A DNA stretch of 46,520 nucleotides, taken from the NCBI RefSeq assembly GCF_009687905.1, contig NZ_BLBG01000016.1, positions 1 to 46,520 of the forward strand. Reading direction: 5' to 3'. The translations under genes and the position numbers were made by a program. This document shows, one piece after another, positions 7,680 through 14,866 of this stretch. Origin of the DNA: Lacticaseibacillus zhaodongensis. Its GTDB lineage: Bacteria; Bacillota; Bacilli; Lactobacillales; Lactobacillaceae. Under the pieces are notes generated by a model, which saw nothing but the letters and a program-made list of their open reading frames with translations, did not search any database and was not told the DNA's origin. Within the stretch, counting starts at the first letter, position 1. Each line of letters opens with the position of its first letter.

Positions 7680-9617
7680 TTATGATAATTTGTGGACATA
7701 TTCGCAGTGGGCCATCCCCGGCACGTCCCGCCACGCAACCGGATACCCTGCCCCGTGCGCGCAAAAAACCGAGTCGGGCGTGTTATCGAGGTCCGCCACT
7801 GGCTGGTAAGCCTTAGCCGCAATCACTGCCGCGGCGTCGTGAGCGGGCTGATAGCTCGCCACAACGCAATCGAGTTGTCCCTGTCCGTGGGTGTACGCGG
7901 CCACTTCCGCCGCATAATCCCGCATCGTGGCCACGGGGGCCGTGCCGCTGATCTGCAACTGACCGCCCGCCGCGACTGGTTCCGCAAACGTTCCGTGCAT
8001 ACGCTGAATATCCGTCAGCGCCCGGCCCACCTGCGTTTGATCCACCGTGAGCGTGAACTGATACCACGGCTCCAGCAACTGGCAAGCATTCCGCGTTGCC
8101 AGTTCCATCAGTCCCTGCCGCAGTGCCCGCCAGGTGGCCTCCCGGAAGTCACCACCGACCGAGTGGACGTTGCTGGCCCGCCCGGTCACGAGCGTCACCT
8201 TAACATCCGTTAGCGGCGCCCCCGTTAACACGCCCAGCTGCTCCTTGGCCCCCAAACTAGTCAAAACCTGGTGTTGCCAATTACGGCCCAGCACCTCTAG
8301 CGGACAGTCAGCAGCGAACATCAGGCCACTACTAGGTGCGACCGGCTCCAGCAACAGGTGGACCTCCGCGTAGTGGCGGAGGGGCTCGAAGTGGCCGACC
8401 CCCTCAATGGGCGCCGTGATGGTTTCCTTATACAAAATACTGCCTTGATCAAAACCGACCTGAAGCTGGTAGCGCTCCTGCAACAGCTGCTGCAAAACTT
8501 CCAGTTGCACCGCACCCATGAGCTGCACCCGCAGTTCCTGCAGGTGCTCCGACCACTGCACGTGCAACTGCGGATCCTCATCCTCCAGCTGCCGCAAAGC
8601 AGCCAAAACTTCGTGCAGATCTTGCCCCTGCAAATCCACGGCGTAATTGAGAACCGGCTGCAGCACCGGCTTTTGGGCGTCTGCTTCTGCACCCAGCCCG
8701 CAGCCCGGATAAGTCTGCGTCAGCCCGGTGACCGCACACACCGCCCCGGCGGGAACTTCAGGGACGACATCAAACTTCGCACCGTTGTACACCCGGAGCT
8801 GGTTAGCCTTCTCGCCGGCATGCAGGACGTCCTTGGTGTGCAGACTGCCGCCAGTCACGCGCAGCCAGCTCAGTCGTTCACCCTTGTCATCGTGGCTGAT
8901 TTTGAACACTCGCGCGGCAAAATCCTGGGGCCACGTTTTCTCCGTTGTCCAGTGCGTGAAGCCAGCTAAGAAGTCCGCGACTCCGCTCAGCTTCAGCGCG
9001 GCGCCAAAGTAGACGGGGAAGACAAGCCGCTGGTGAACCAGCCGGCGGACGGTGTCATCCGCCAGTGTGTCCGTGGCACTGAACTCATCCAGCGCGGCGG
9101 CGTCTTGGAGCGCAATGTCCTCGGCCGCACCCGCAGGCAGTGCCGCGCCGGTAAAAGCAACGCAGCCCTCCGCCAGTTTTGTCTGCAGTTCAGCGAGGAT
9201 CTGTTGCCGGTCAACATCGGGGGCGTCCATTTTGTTCACAAAAATAAAGGTCGGCACCGCGTACCGCTGCAAAAGTCGCCACAGGGTGCGAGTGTAACCC
9301 TGCACACCATCAGTCGCGGACACCACCAGGATGGCGTAGTCAAGCGCGCTCAAAACCTGTTCCGTCTGACTGGCAAAATCCACGTGCCCCGGCGTGTCGA
9401 GCAAAGTCAGGGCCAAATCGGCAGTCTGCAGCTGCGCCTGGTGGGCAAAAATGGTGATCCCGCGCCGTTTCTCCAGGGCGTCCGTGTCCAAAAAGGCGTC
9501 CCCTTTGTCCACCCGGCCCACCTGCCGCAAGGTGCCACCGCGGTATAGTAAAGCTTCAGAAAGGGTGGTTTTACCCGCATCAACATGCGCAACGATTCCG
9601 GCTACAATGTGCTTCAT
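7680..9617 (-). CDS. Tet(M)-like ribosomal-protection-type translational GTPase
   Basis: A 645-residue EF-G paralogue of the tetracycline ribosomal protection group (usual length about 640). The GTPase motifs are G1 AHVDAGKTT (11-18), switch RRGITI (51-56), DTPGH (74-78) and NKMD (128-131), followed by EF-G-like domains II-V. The domain IV tip loop that carries YSPVST in Tet(M)/Tet(O), and contacts the drug site, reads ASNVHSVGGDFR here (about 480-492), so tetracycline protection is doubtful. Start ATG 9617 has AAAGGAG 8 nt upstream; the frame extends 39 codons further without homology. It is flanked by housekeeping genes, has ordinary base composition and no mobility genes, so it looks like a resident gene rather than acquired resistance. 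Confidence 0.85.
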   Translation of the reverse strand: MKHIVAGIVAHVDAGKTTLSEALLYRGGTLRQVGRVDKGDAFLDTDALEKRRGITIFAHQAQLQTADLALTLLDTPGHVDFASQTEQVLSALDYAILVVSATDGVQGYTRTLWRLLQRYAVPTFIFVNKMDAPDVDRQQILAELQTKLAEGCVAFTGAALPAGAAEDIALQDAAALDEFSATDTLADDTVRRLVHQRLVFPVYFGAALKLSGVADFLAGFTHWTTEKTWPQDFAARVFKISHDDKGERLSWLRVTGGSLHTKDVLHAGEKANQLRVYNGAKFDVVPEVPAGAVCAVTGLTQTYPGCGLGAEADAQKPVLQPVLNYAVDLQGQDLHEVLAALRQLEDEDPQLHVQWSEHLQELRVQLMGAVQLEVLQQLLQERYQLQVGFDQGSILYKETITAPIEGVGHFEPLRHYAEVHLLLEPVAPSSGLMFAADCPLEVLGRNWQHQVLTSLGAKEQLGVLTGAPLTDVKVTLVTGRASNVHSVGGDFREATWRALRQGLMELATRNACQLLEPWYQFTLTVDQTQVGRALTDIQRMHGTFAEPVAAGGQLQISGTAPVATMRDYAAEVAAYTHGQGQLDCVVASYQPAHDAAAVIAAKAYQPVADLDNTPDSVFCAHGAGYPVAWRDVPGMAHCEYVHKLS

Positions 9618-9721
9618 TTCGCTCGCTCCTTTAGGCGGCATCCCGCCCCAGTTAGGTCCTGCTGCTAAGTCTACGGAGATTGCGCGGGGAAAACAAGATA
9701 TGCACACATTATCAAGCAGCA

Positions 9722-9750
9722 CCAGCGGGTTCAAGTCAAAGAACCGCTGC
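9722..9750. promoter_or_regulatory. Inverted repeat upstream of the Tet-like GTPase
   Basis: CAGCGGGTTC and GAACCGCTG (one bulge) flank an 8-nt spacer about 105 bp upstream of the GTPase start and 115 bp upstream of the small membrane protein on the other strand. It could be an operator for either gene or a leader hairpin. Related tet genes can be regulated by leader attenuation, but no leader peptide is evident. Confidence 0.3.
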
Positions 9751-9864
9751 TATCTACGCAGTTGGTGGGGTCAAAAATATCGGTGTACTTATTTAATAAC
9801 ATGTGTTAGCGTATCCATAGAAGCGACTCATGTTCAGTCACTAAACACTTTGGAGATGTGCAAA

Positions 9865-10077
9865 ATGAATATCGTTCTCAGCATCATTTGCTTCGCACTG
9901 GCAATCTGGCAGCTATCCGTTTCATATCATTATTTCAGAGTCTTGCAAACTAAGGGCAGTGCCGGAACCTCAGCTTTTTCCCTGCTGGGTTTGTGGCAGG
10001 GAATCGTGGTTGCAGTGATATTCGTAATCATCGGCGCAACCGCAATCTCGGGGTTCTTCAACCCCCTGTTCAAGTGA
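9865..10077 (+). CDS. Small two-helix membrane protein, function unknown
   Basis: A 70-residue protein with a clean GGAG 9 nt before ATG 9865. Two hydrophobic helices (about 3-19 and 43-63) flank a short loop containing YHYFRVLQTKGS; the C-terminus is FFNPLFK. No signal-peptidase motif and no conserved catalytic residues. It is divergent from the Tet-like GTPase gene and followed by a strong terminator, so it appears to be a monocistronic unit. I do not recognise the family. Confidence 0.6.
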   Translation: MNIVLSIICFALAIWQLSVSYHYFRVLQTKGSAGTSAFSLLGLWQGIVVAVIFVIIGATAISGFFNPLFK

Positions 10078-10161
10078 TGCTGGTAGTTATGCCGAGGTTA
10101 ATTCACCCCGAAAATAGCACTGCTTTGCTTTCTTTAAACTAATAACCAGTTTGTCAGTATC

Positions 10162-10199
10162 AAAAAGCTCGTCAAGCGTGAAAACTTGACGAGCTTTTT
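10162..10199 (+). terminator. Bidirectional intrinsic terminator
   Basis: Fifteen-bp arms AAAAAGCTCGTCAAG/CTTGACGAGCTTTTT with an 8-nt loop. Terminates the small membrane protein transcript. Confidence 0.9.
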
Positions 10200-10339
10200 C
10201 GGCAAATACAATGCCTTTCAGAAATTTCGACACCACGCTGCTATACTAATCCAGCGTTTCTTCCAGAACTTTGGTCAAGACCTGGTAAAAAATTCAAACC
10301 GGTTGTTCTTTCATCCCCTACCAATGATATTTCCCATTT

Positions 10340-10359
10340 CTACACAGATGTAGTAGAAT
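10340..10359 (+). promoter_or_regulatory. Candidate SDR promoter with adjoining inverted repeat
   Basis: CTACA-CAGA-TGTAG (10340-10353) directly abuts a -10-like TAGAAT (10354-10359). The -35 is poor. The inverted repeat between -35 and -10 is where a redox or stress repressor could bind; its regulator is unknown. Confidence 0.35.
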
Positions 10360-10403
10360 ACAGTTGTAAAAGCAACTAAGCACCCATTTGGGAGGAATAA
10401 CTC

Positions 10404-11162
10404 ATGACAGATACACACGAAATCGTTACGCTCATTACCGGTGCGGACAAGGGTATCGGCTTTGCCACCGCGGAAGGCCTAGGCAAGCTGGGCCAACACG
10501 TACTCGTTGGCTCCCGCAATACCGAGCGCGGTCAGGCCGCAGTCGATAAGCTCACCGCTGAGGGCATCAAGGCCACGCTCATTGTTCTAGATGTGACTGA
10601 CAAAGACACCATTAAGCAGGCGGTGGATACGATCAACAAACAGTTCGGCTACCTCAGCGTCCTCATTAACAACGCCGGGATCGCGCTTGACCGACACCAA
10701 GTCCCATCCAAGCTGTCCACCGACGTCATTCGCAAGGAGTACGACGTCAACTTCTTCGGCATGATTGATGTCACCCAGGCCATGTTGCCACTACTGAAGA
10801 AGGACACACCCGCCAAAATCATCAACCTGTCCAGTAACATGGGCTCATTTGGCCTGACCACCGACCCGAACAACCGCCTGTACAATGTGTCGGCGGTCGG
10901 TTATCAGTCCTCCAAGGCCGCGGTCAACTTCTTCACCGTTGACCTCAGCAAGGAACTCGCTGATGAAGGCATCACCGTCAACTCGGTCAACCCTGGTTGG
11001 ACCGCCACCGAATTCGGTGGCCGGCCTAAGGATGCGCCTAAGATTCCCGGCATGCAGGACATCGCCGATGGGGCCCGTCAGTCCATCAAAATGGCCAGTT
11101 TGCCACGCGAGGACAAGACAACCGGTACCTTTTCTGAATTCGAAGGCCAGATGCCTTGGTAA
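10404..11162 (+). CDS. Short-chain dehydrogenase/reductase
   Basis: A 252-residue classical SDR. The cofactor motif TGADKGIG (about 13-20), NNAG (about 89-92), catalytic Ser in NLSSNMGS and the YQSSK active-site Tyr/Lys are all present, together with the NPGWTATEFGG segment after the active site. The sequence SRNTERG after beta-2, with Arg, suggests NADPH preference. The plant carbonyl-reductase-like pattern (TGADKGIGFATAEGLGKLG) is common in lactobacillar SDRs of unknown substrate. GGGAGG lies 8 nt before ATG 10404. Monocistronic with a strong terminator. The substrate cannot be told. Confidence 0.9.
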   Translation: MTDTHEIVTLITGADKGIGFATAEGLGKLGQHVLVGSRNTERGQAAVDKLTAEGIKATLIVLDVTDKDTIKQAVDTINKQFGYLSVLINNAGIALDRHQVPSKLSTDVIRKEYDVNFFGMIDVTQAMLPLLKKDTPAKIINLSSNMGSFGLTTDPNNRLYNVSAVGYQSSKAAVNFFTVDLSKELADEGITVNSVNPGWTATEFGGRPKDAPKIPGMQDIADGARQSIKMASLPREDKTTGTFSEFEGQMPW

Positions 11163-11171
11163 GAGCACGAC

Positions 11172-11210
11172 AAAACAGCCAGCGGAAATTTTTCCGCTGG
11201 CTGTTTTTTT
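11172..11210 (+). terminator. Intrinsic terminator of the SDR gene
   Basis: Arms AAAACAGCCAGCGGAAA and TTTCCGCTGGCTGTTTT form a long stem followed by T's, 10 nt after the SDR stop. Confidence 0.92.
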
Positions 11211-11220
11211 GCTGCAATTT

Positions 11221-11301
11221 TTATTTCAGCGGGTAGGTCAACACGTACTGCGTGTCGTAACGGCCGAAACCGCGCTTACGGTATTCCAAACACGTTTTCC
11301 G
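11221..11301 (-). pseudogene. C-terminal fragment of a lost gene (GNAT-like?)
   Basis: On the minus strand a 26-codon frame ends at TAA (11221-11223) and reads CLEYRKRGFGRYDTQYVLTY then PLK. It has no start codon and is preceded by an in-frame stop. The YRKRGF pattern near a C-terminus is typical of GNAT acetyltransferases. It looks like the tail of a deleted gene, but the evidence is only about 23 residues. Confidence 0.3.
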
Positions 11302-11327
11302 TTAAGACCAATATTTAGCTACCTAAA

Positions 11328-11741
11328 TTAATCAGTTAGTGTAACCGTTGAAGTTGCACCATCAATGGTAACATCTGCTTCCTTGAAACTGAGCGCATAG
11401 AAGCTAGAGTGCGCGGCATACTGACCATTTTGCGGATACTTTGCGCTGTACAAAGCAACTTGGTCCTGACTAGGGTTGATCTGCTGCACATCAGCCTTGC
11501 GCACGCGGGCAAACCCGCCTTTACCAAGCTGTGGAATCGCAAATGCAGCCTGACTGTGCGCAGCAATTTCTGCCACTTTTTGTGACTTAGGGTTCGTCAT
11601 GAACAACATTTGCTTGCTCTGCGCGTCGTAGGCACCCAAAACGATGCGCACATCTGGAGCCGCTCCATCTTCAGTCAAGGTCGCAACGGCAATCTGCGTT
11701 GCGTCAGTGAGAATTTTTTCCAAATCTGTTTTATCTGCCAA
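11328..11741 (-). CDS. Pyridoxamine-phosphate-oxidase-fold flavoprotein
   Basis: A 137-residue protein of the PNPOx-like split-barrel family, likely binding FMN. The pattern DVRIVLGAYDAQSKQMLFMTNPKSQKVAEI matches the strand-loop region holding the flavin phosphate. It is too short and lacks the C-terminal PLP-binding part of true PdxH, so it belongs to the small general-stress/PPOX-like group of unknown substrate. The start is TTG 11741 with GGAGGG 6 nt upstream; no ATG fits. Monocistronic, pointing towards the SDR terminator. Confidence 0.75.
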   Translation of the reverse strand: MADKTDLEKILTDATQIAVATLTEDGAAPDVRIVLGAYDAQSKQMLFMTNPKSQKVAEIAAHSQAAFAIPQLGKGGFARVRKADVQQINPSQDQVALYSAKYPQNGQYAAHSSFYALSFKEADVTIDGATSTVTLTD

Positions 11742-11832
11742 AATAATCCCTCCGAATATTAGTTAACAACTAGGCGGGCACAAAGCGTTCGTCTGTCTAA
11801 ATGGTAAGCGGCAACATGCGGGATTGCAAGGA

Positions 11833-11861
11833 TTGCGCAAATTAACGGCTGCGCTTACACT
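11833..11861 (+). promoter_or_regulatory. Promoter of the NrtR-like gene
   Basis: TTGCGC (11833-11838), 17-bp spacer, TACACT (11856-11861); the ATG is 24 nt downstream of the -10. Confidence 0.5.
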
Positions 11862-11885
11862 TAGCCTGTCGAAGGAGGAATCAGA

Positions 11886-12611
11886 ATGACTACAATTGCC
11901 CGCCCGCTAATCACCGTTACCAACATCATTTGGAGCTACGATGCCACTACCAAACAGGTCAACGTGCTGCTCATTCGCCGCAGTGACGCACCCTTTGCCA
12001 ATTATTGGGCGCTACCAGAAACCGCCCTGCGCACCGACGAAAGTGCCCACGAAGCGGCCCTGCGGCTGGTTCGTGAAAAAATTGGGCTCGCCCTGCCCGC
12101 TGTGCACGCTGAACAACTGGCGACCTTCACCGCTCCAGACCGTGTTCCCGGTGAGCGGGCCCTTGCGTTAAGCTACATGACCTTCCTGCCGCAGCGGCCC
12201 CAGCTCGTATCGGGGAATGGTGCTAACGACGCCCAGTGGTTTGCGTTGGGCCGGCAGCCAAGCGGAACCTTTACCTTCAGCCACCAAAAGCTGCAGTTCC
12301 ACACCCTGCAGCCCAATGAATACCTCCGCGACCAGACGCCAACGACCGGACTAGCTTTTGACCACAACTGGATCCTGACCGTTGCCTGCACGCGCATCGC
12401 CAACAAATTGGACTATCAACCCACCATTCTCTTAATTTTAGGTATCGCTTTCACACTGAAACAAGCTCGTCACATCTTCGCCGCGTTTGGGCATGACGAG
12501 CCTGACAACTCAAACTTTTTACGCGATCATGCCAATTTGTTCAGGCCAACGGGCACAACGACGCGGACCGGTGTGGGCCGGCCAGCTAAAACATATGTCT
12601 TGACAGTGTAA
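11886..12611 (+). CDS. Nudix-winged-helix regulator (NrtR-like)
   Basis: A 241-residue protein with an N-terminal Nudix fold (about 8-145) and a C-terminal winged helix (about 155-241) ending in VGRPAKTYVL, the layout of NrtR regulators of NAD metabolism, which sense ADP-ribose or related nucleotides. The Nudix box is degenerate: AALRLVREKIGL replaces AAxRELxEExGL, so Glu residues needed for metal-dependent hydrolysis are lost and a pure sensor role is likely. GGAGG lies 7 nt before ATG 11886. It is followed at 71 nt by an ECF transporter operon on the same strand, so it probably controls that transporter. The inferred link is to uptake of an NAD precursor or another nucleoside/vitamin. Confidence 0.78.
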   Translation: MTTIARPLITVTNIIWSYDATTKQVNVLLIRRSDAPFANYWALPETALRTDESAHEAALRLVREKIGLALPAVHAEQLATFTAPDRVPGERALALSYMTFLPQRPQLVSGNGANDAQWFALGRQPSGTFTFSHQKLQFHTLQPNEYLRDQTPTTGLAFDHNWILTVACTRIANKLDYQPTILLILGIAFTLKQARHIFAAFGHDEPDNSNFLRDHANLFRPTGTTTRTGVGRPAKTYVLTV

Positions 12612-12628
12612 AGACAGGGGTGTAATGT
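12600..12628 (+). promoter_or_regulatory. Possible promoter for the ECF operon
   Basis: A perfect -35 TTGACA overlaps the regulator's stop codon. After 17 bp comes a weak TAATGT preceded by TG. It could allow transcription of the ECF genes independently of the regulator gene. Confidence 0.3.
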
Positions 12629-12640
12629 CAGTGCCATATT

Positions 12641-12663
12641 ATAAAAGTCAAAAGCACTTTTAT
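12641..12663 (+). promoter_or_regulatory. Short hairpin between regulator and ECF operon
   Basis: ATAAAAGT-7-ACTTTTAT followed by TATTTT, just before the ribosome binding site of the S component. It may act as a weak attenuator. Confidence 0.35.
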
Positions 12664-12682
12664 TATTTTGGAGGGCACTATC

Positions 12683-13279
12683 ATGCAAGCAAAGAAAACT
12701 ACTGCACCATCTGTTTGGAAGTTTAAGCTGTCGACCCAGGTCCTGGTTTTGATTCCAGCCGCTGTCGGCATTAACTATGTTGCTAAGGCCTTCGCTGAGG
12801 GCTTGAAGTTGCCCCTCTGGCTCGGTTCACTGGGCACATATTTAGCCAGCATGCTCGCCGGCCCAATTGCCGGGGCGATTAGTGGCTTCATCAACAACAT
12901 TATCTACGGCCTGACGCTTTCCCCAATCTCAACGATTTACTCCATTACCAGTATCGGCATTGGGATTGCGGTCGGCTGGTTGTTCCGCAAGGGCTGGTTT
13001 AGTTCTGCCAAGAAGGTTTGGATCGCCGGGATTATCATCGCACTAGTATCCGCAATTATTTCCACCCCGCTGAACGTAATCTTCTATGGTGGCCAGACCG
13101 GGGTCGTTTGGGGCGATGCACTCTTTGCGGGCTTAGTCGCACACAGCACCCCCGTTTGGATTGCTTCGTTTATTGACGAATTTGTTCTCGACCTGCTGGA
13201 CAAAATCGTCGTTGGCTACCTCGCCTACCTGATCTACAAGCAGTTACCGCAAAAGCTGATTTACTCCTTTAAGGATTAG
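12683..13279 (+). CDS. ECF transporter substrate-specific (S) component
   Basis: A 198-residue hydrophobic protein with about six helices, as in S components of energy-coupling factor transporters, which capture a vitamin or nucleobase and associate with the T/A module. Helix-rich segments include LVLIPAAVGINYVAKAF, GSLGTYLASMLAGPIAGAIS and GIGIAVGWLF; AGPIAGAISGFINNIIYGL is typical of the S-component core. Start ATG 12683 has GGAGGG 7 nt upstream. It is followed after 4 nt by its own T and A genes, so it may have a dedicated module. I do not recognise its substrate subgroup; the NrtR-like neighbour suggests a NAD-related or nucleoside-like compound, as inference only. Confidence 0.8.
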   Translation: MQAKKTTAPSVWKFKLSTQVLVLIPAAVGINYVAKAFAEGLKLPLWLGSLGTYLASMLAGPIAGAISGFINNIIYGLTLSPISTIYSITSIGIGIAVGWLFRKGWFSSAKKVWIAGIIIALVSAIISTPLNVIFYGGQTGVVWGDALFAGLVAHSTPVWIASFIDEFVLDLLDKIVVGYLAYLIYKQLPQKLIYSFKD

Positions 13280-13283
13280 AACG

Positions 13284-14066
13284 ATGAGTAACGCAGAGAG
13301 TTCCGTGGGCATCCGCAGCAGCTGGGCCCAAAATGTTGACCCAGTCACCAAGCTGTTACTGATTGCGTGCGTGCTGCTGGGGAGTTTGCTTTACAAATCA
13401 TTAAGCTATTCGTTAATAGTTTTGGGCCTGAGCGTCATGCTCGTCGTCGCCGCACGGATCGGTCGCAAAGCACTGAAGCTGATTGCATTTAGCCTCCTGC
13501 TAATTGCAACGATCGTCGTGATTCAAGGCTTACTGTACCCATTAAACCAGACCGTGGCGGTAACGATTTTTGGCCTGCACTTCTACCGTGAAGGCTTGCT
13601 GTACGCCCTGATGCTGAGCAGTCGCCTGCTCAGCATCATTTTCGTGACCAGCTTTTTCATCTTTACCACGACAATTGGCGAAAACACGCATTACCTGGAG
13701 CAAATTGGGGTGCCTTACCACACGGTTTATGTACTGATTTCGGTCTGCTACATTTTGCCGCAGATCAATCAGAACATGCACCACATTCAGGTGGCCCAGC
13801 GCGCACGCGGCGTGAATCCGCAAAGTAACGTGGCGCAGCGCGTTCGGGCCATCGTGCCGATTCTGGTGCCACTGATTACCAAAACGCTGATGCAATCGGT
13901 TGAACGCTCCACCGCGCTGCAACTGCGGGGCTTTAACAACCCGCACCGCAAGCTAACGGGTGAACTGACCTATTATCAAGCGGAAAACGCCCACCGCGGA
14001 TTGATTTTACTGGCAGTGTTAATAATTGGATGGAAAATATGGACAATCATCAGCAAATTAATTTAA
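13284..14066 (+). CDS. ECF transporter transmembrane (T) component
   Basis: A 260-residue EcfT with about five to six membrane helices and a long cytoplasmic coupling region. The two X-R-G coupling motifs that dock onto the ATPases are visible as QRARG (about 174-178) and QLRGF (about 215-219). It links S-component toppling to ATP hydrolysis. It starts 4 nt after the S component and its 3' end overlaps the first ATPase gene by 37 nt, indicating translational coupling. Confidence 0.9.
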   Translation: MSNAESSVGIRSSWAQNVDPVTKLLLIACVLLGSLLYKSLSYSLIVLGLSVMLVVAARIGRKALKLIAFSLLLIATIVVIQGLLYPLNQTVAVTIFGLHFYREGLLYALMLSSRLLSIIFVTSFFIFTTTIGENTHYLEQIGVPYHTVYVLISVCYILPQINQNMHHIQVAQRARGVNPQSNVAQRVRAIVPILVPLITKTLMQSVERSTALQLRGFNNPHRKLTGELTYYQAENAHRGLILLAVLIIGWKIWTIISKLI

Positions 14067-14866
14067 AAAACATCACCGTTTCGTACCCCGGAACCGAGCA
14101 CCAGCAGCTAAAGAACCTCACCATCCAAACGCCAGCCCAGCAAATCATCGGTATCGTCGGCCCTAGCAATTCCGGTAAGACCACGCTTTGCCGCCTGCTG
14201 AGTGGCATTGTCGACCGCCTCATGCACGCAGACGTGACGGGCGAATTTAGTTTGGGCACCGTTAACCCCGCTGACCACTGGACCGAAATCAACCGTTACG
14301 TCGGTTACGTTTTCCAGAACCCCAGCGACCAGTTGAGCGGCATGGCGGAGACGGTCTATTCGGAAATGGCTTTTAGCCTCGTTAACCTTGGTGCAACCGC
14401 GGAAGATATCGACACGCGGGTGCGACAGCTCGCCCGGCAGTTTCACCTCACCACCCAACTCGACCAAGACCCCACAACGCTGTCTGGCGGGCAAATGCAG
14501 CGCCTGGCGATTGCGTGTGCATTGGTGACCGACCCGCCGGTGCTGATTTTTGATGACCCGACCAGCCAGATGGATCCGGCGGGGACCCAGCAATTCTTTG
14601 ACTGGCTAACTAGCGCCCGCGGTAAGACTATTTTCATCACGTCCACCAATATCGACGCACTGTGCAACACGGTTGATTCGCTCTGGGTGTTGAACGCCGG
14701 CACACTCGTCGCTAGTGGGACTCCGCGCGCGCTCTACAACCATGGCACCGTGAACGACATCATCCCCGACCCAGTTGCTTTGCAATTGGCCCGCAAAATG
14801 GGCTGGGCTTTTACTGACGGTGAATTCCCGGTCACGCGGACTGAATTAATGGAGGTCAGGCAATGA
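14030..14866 (+). CDS. ECF ATPase 1 with degenerate catalytic residues
   Basis: A 278-residue ABC ATPase. Walker A GPSNSGKT (44-51), Q-loop Gln96 and a perfect LSGGQ signature (151-155) are present. But Walker B reads LIFDDPT, so the catalytic Glu is Asp176, and the H-loop reads FITSTN with Thr206 where His is expected. Alone its Walker site should hydrolyse ATP poorly, while its signature can complete the partner's site. The start is either ATG 14030 or ATG 14039; neither has a strong ribosome binding site, in line with coupling to the overlapping T gene. Next gene overlaps by ATGA. Confidence 0.9.
   Translation: MENMDNHQQINLKNITVSYPGTEHQQLKNLTIQTPAQQIIGIVGPSNSGKTTLCRLLSGIVDRLMHADVTGEFSLGTVNPADHWTEINRYVGYVFQNPSDQLSGMAETVYSEMAFSLVNLGATAEDIDTRVRQLARQFHLTTQLDQDPTTLSGGQMQRLAIACALVTDPPVLIFDDPTSQMDPAGTQQFFDWLTSARGKTIFITSTNIDALCNTVDSLWVLNAGTLVASGTPRALYNHGTVNDIIPDPVALQLARKMGWAFTDGEFPVTRTELMEVRQ

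Larger units (their letters stand above)
10078..10403. other. Intergenic region with terminator and SDR promoter
   Basis: The 326 bases contain a strong bidirectional terminator (10162-10199) and a promoter-like segment before the SDR gene. No open reading frame with a ribosome binding site was seen. Confidence 0.6.

Noticed and set aside
8358-8969. 203-codon plus-strand frame inside the Tet-like GTPase gene
   Set aside because: Leu/Gln-rich antisense shadow without start signals.
7680-9617. Acquired tetracycline resistance gene
   Set aside because: No mobility genes or compositional shift, and the domain IV tip motif of known resistance proteins is missing.
12641-12663. Full terminator between the NrtR-like gene and ECF operon
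   Set aside because: Stem is AT-rich (8 bp with one G-C-type pair region) and the U-tract is broken, so readthrough is likely; kept only as a possible attenuator.
14030-14066. Frameshift between the T component and ATPase 1
   Set aside because: The 37-nt overlap leaves both proteins full-length with normal ends; overlapping genes, not an error.
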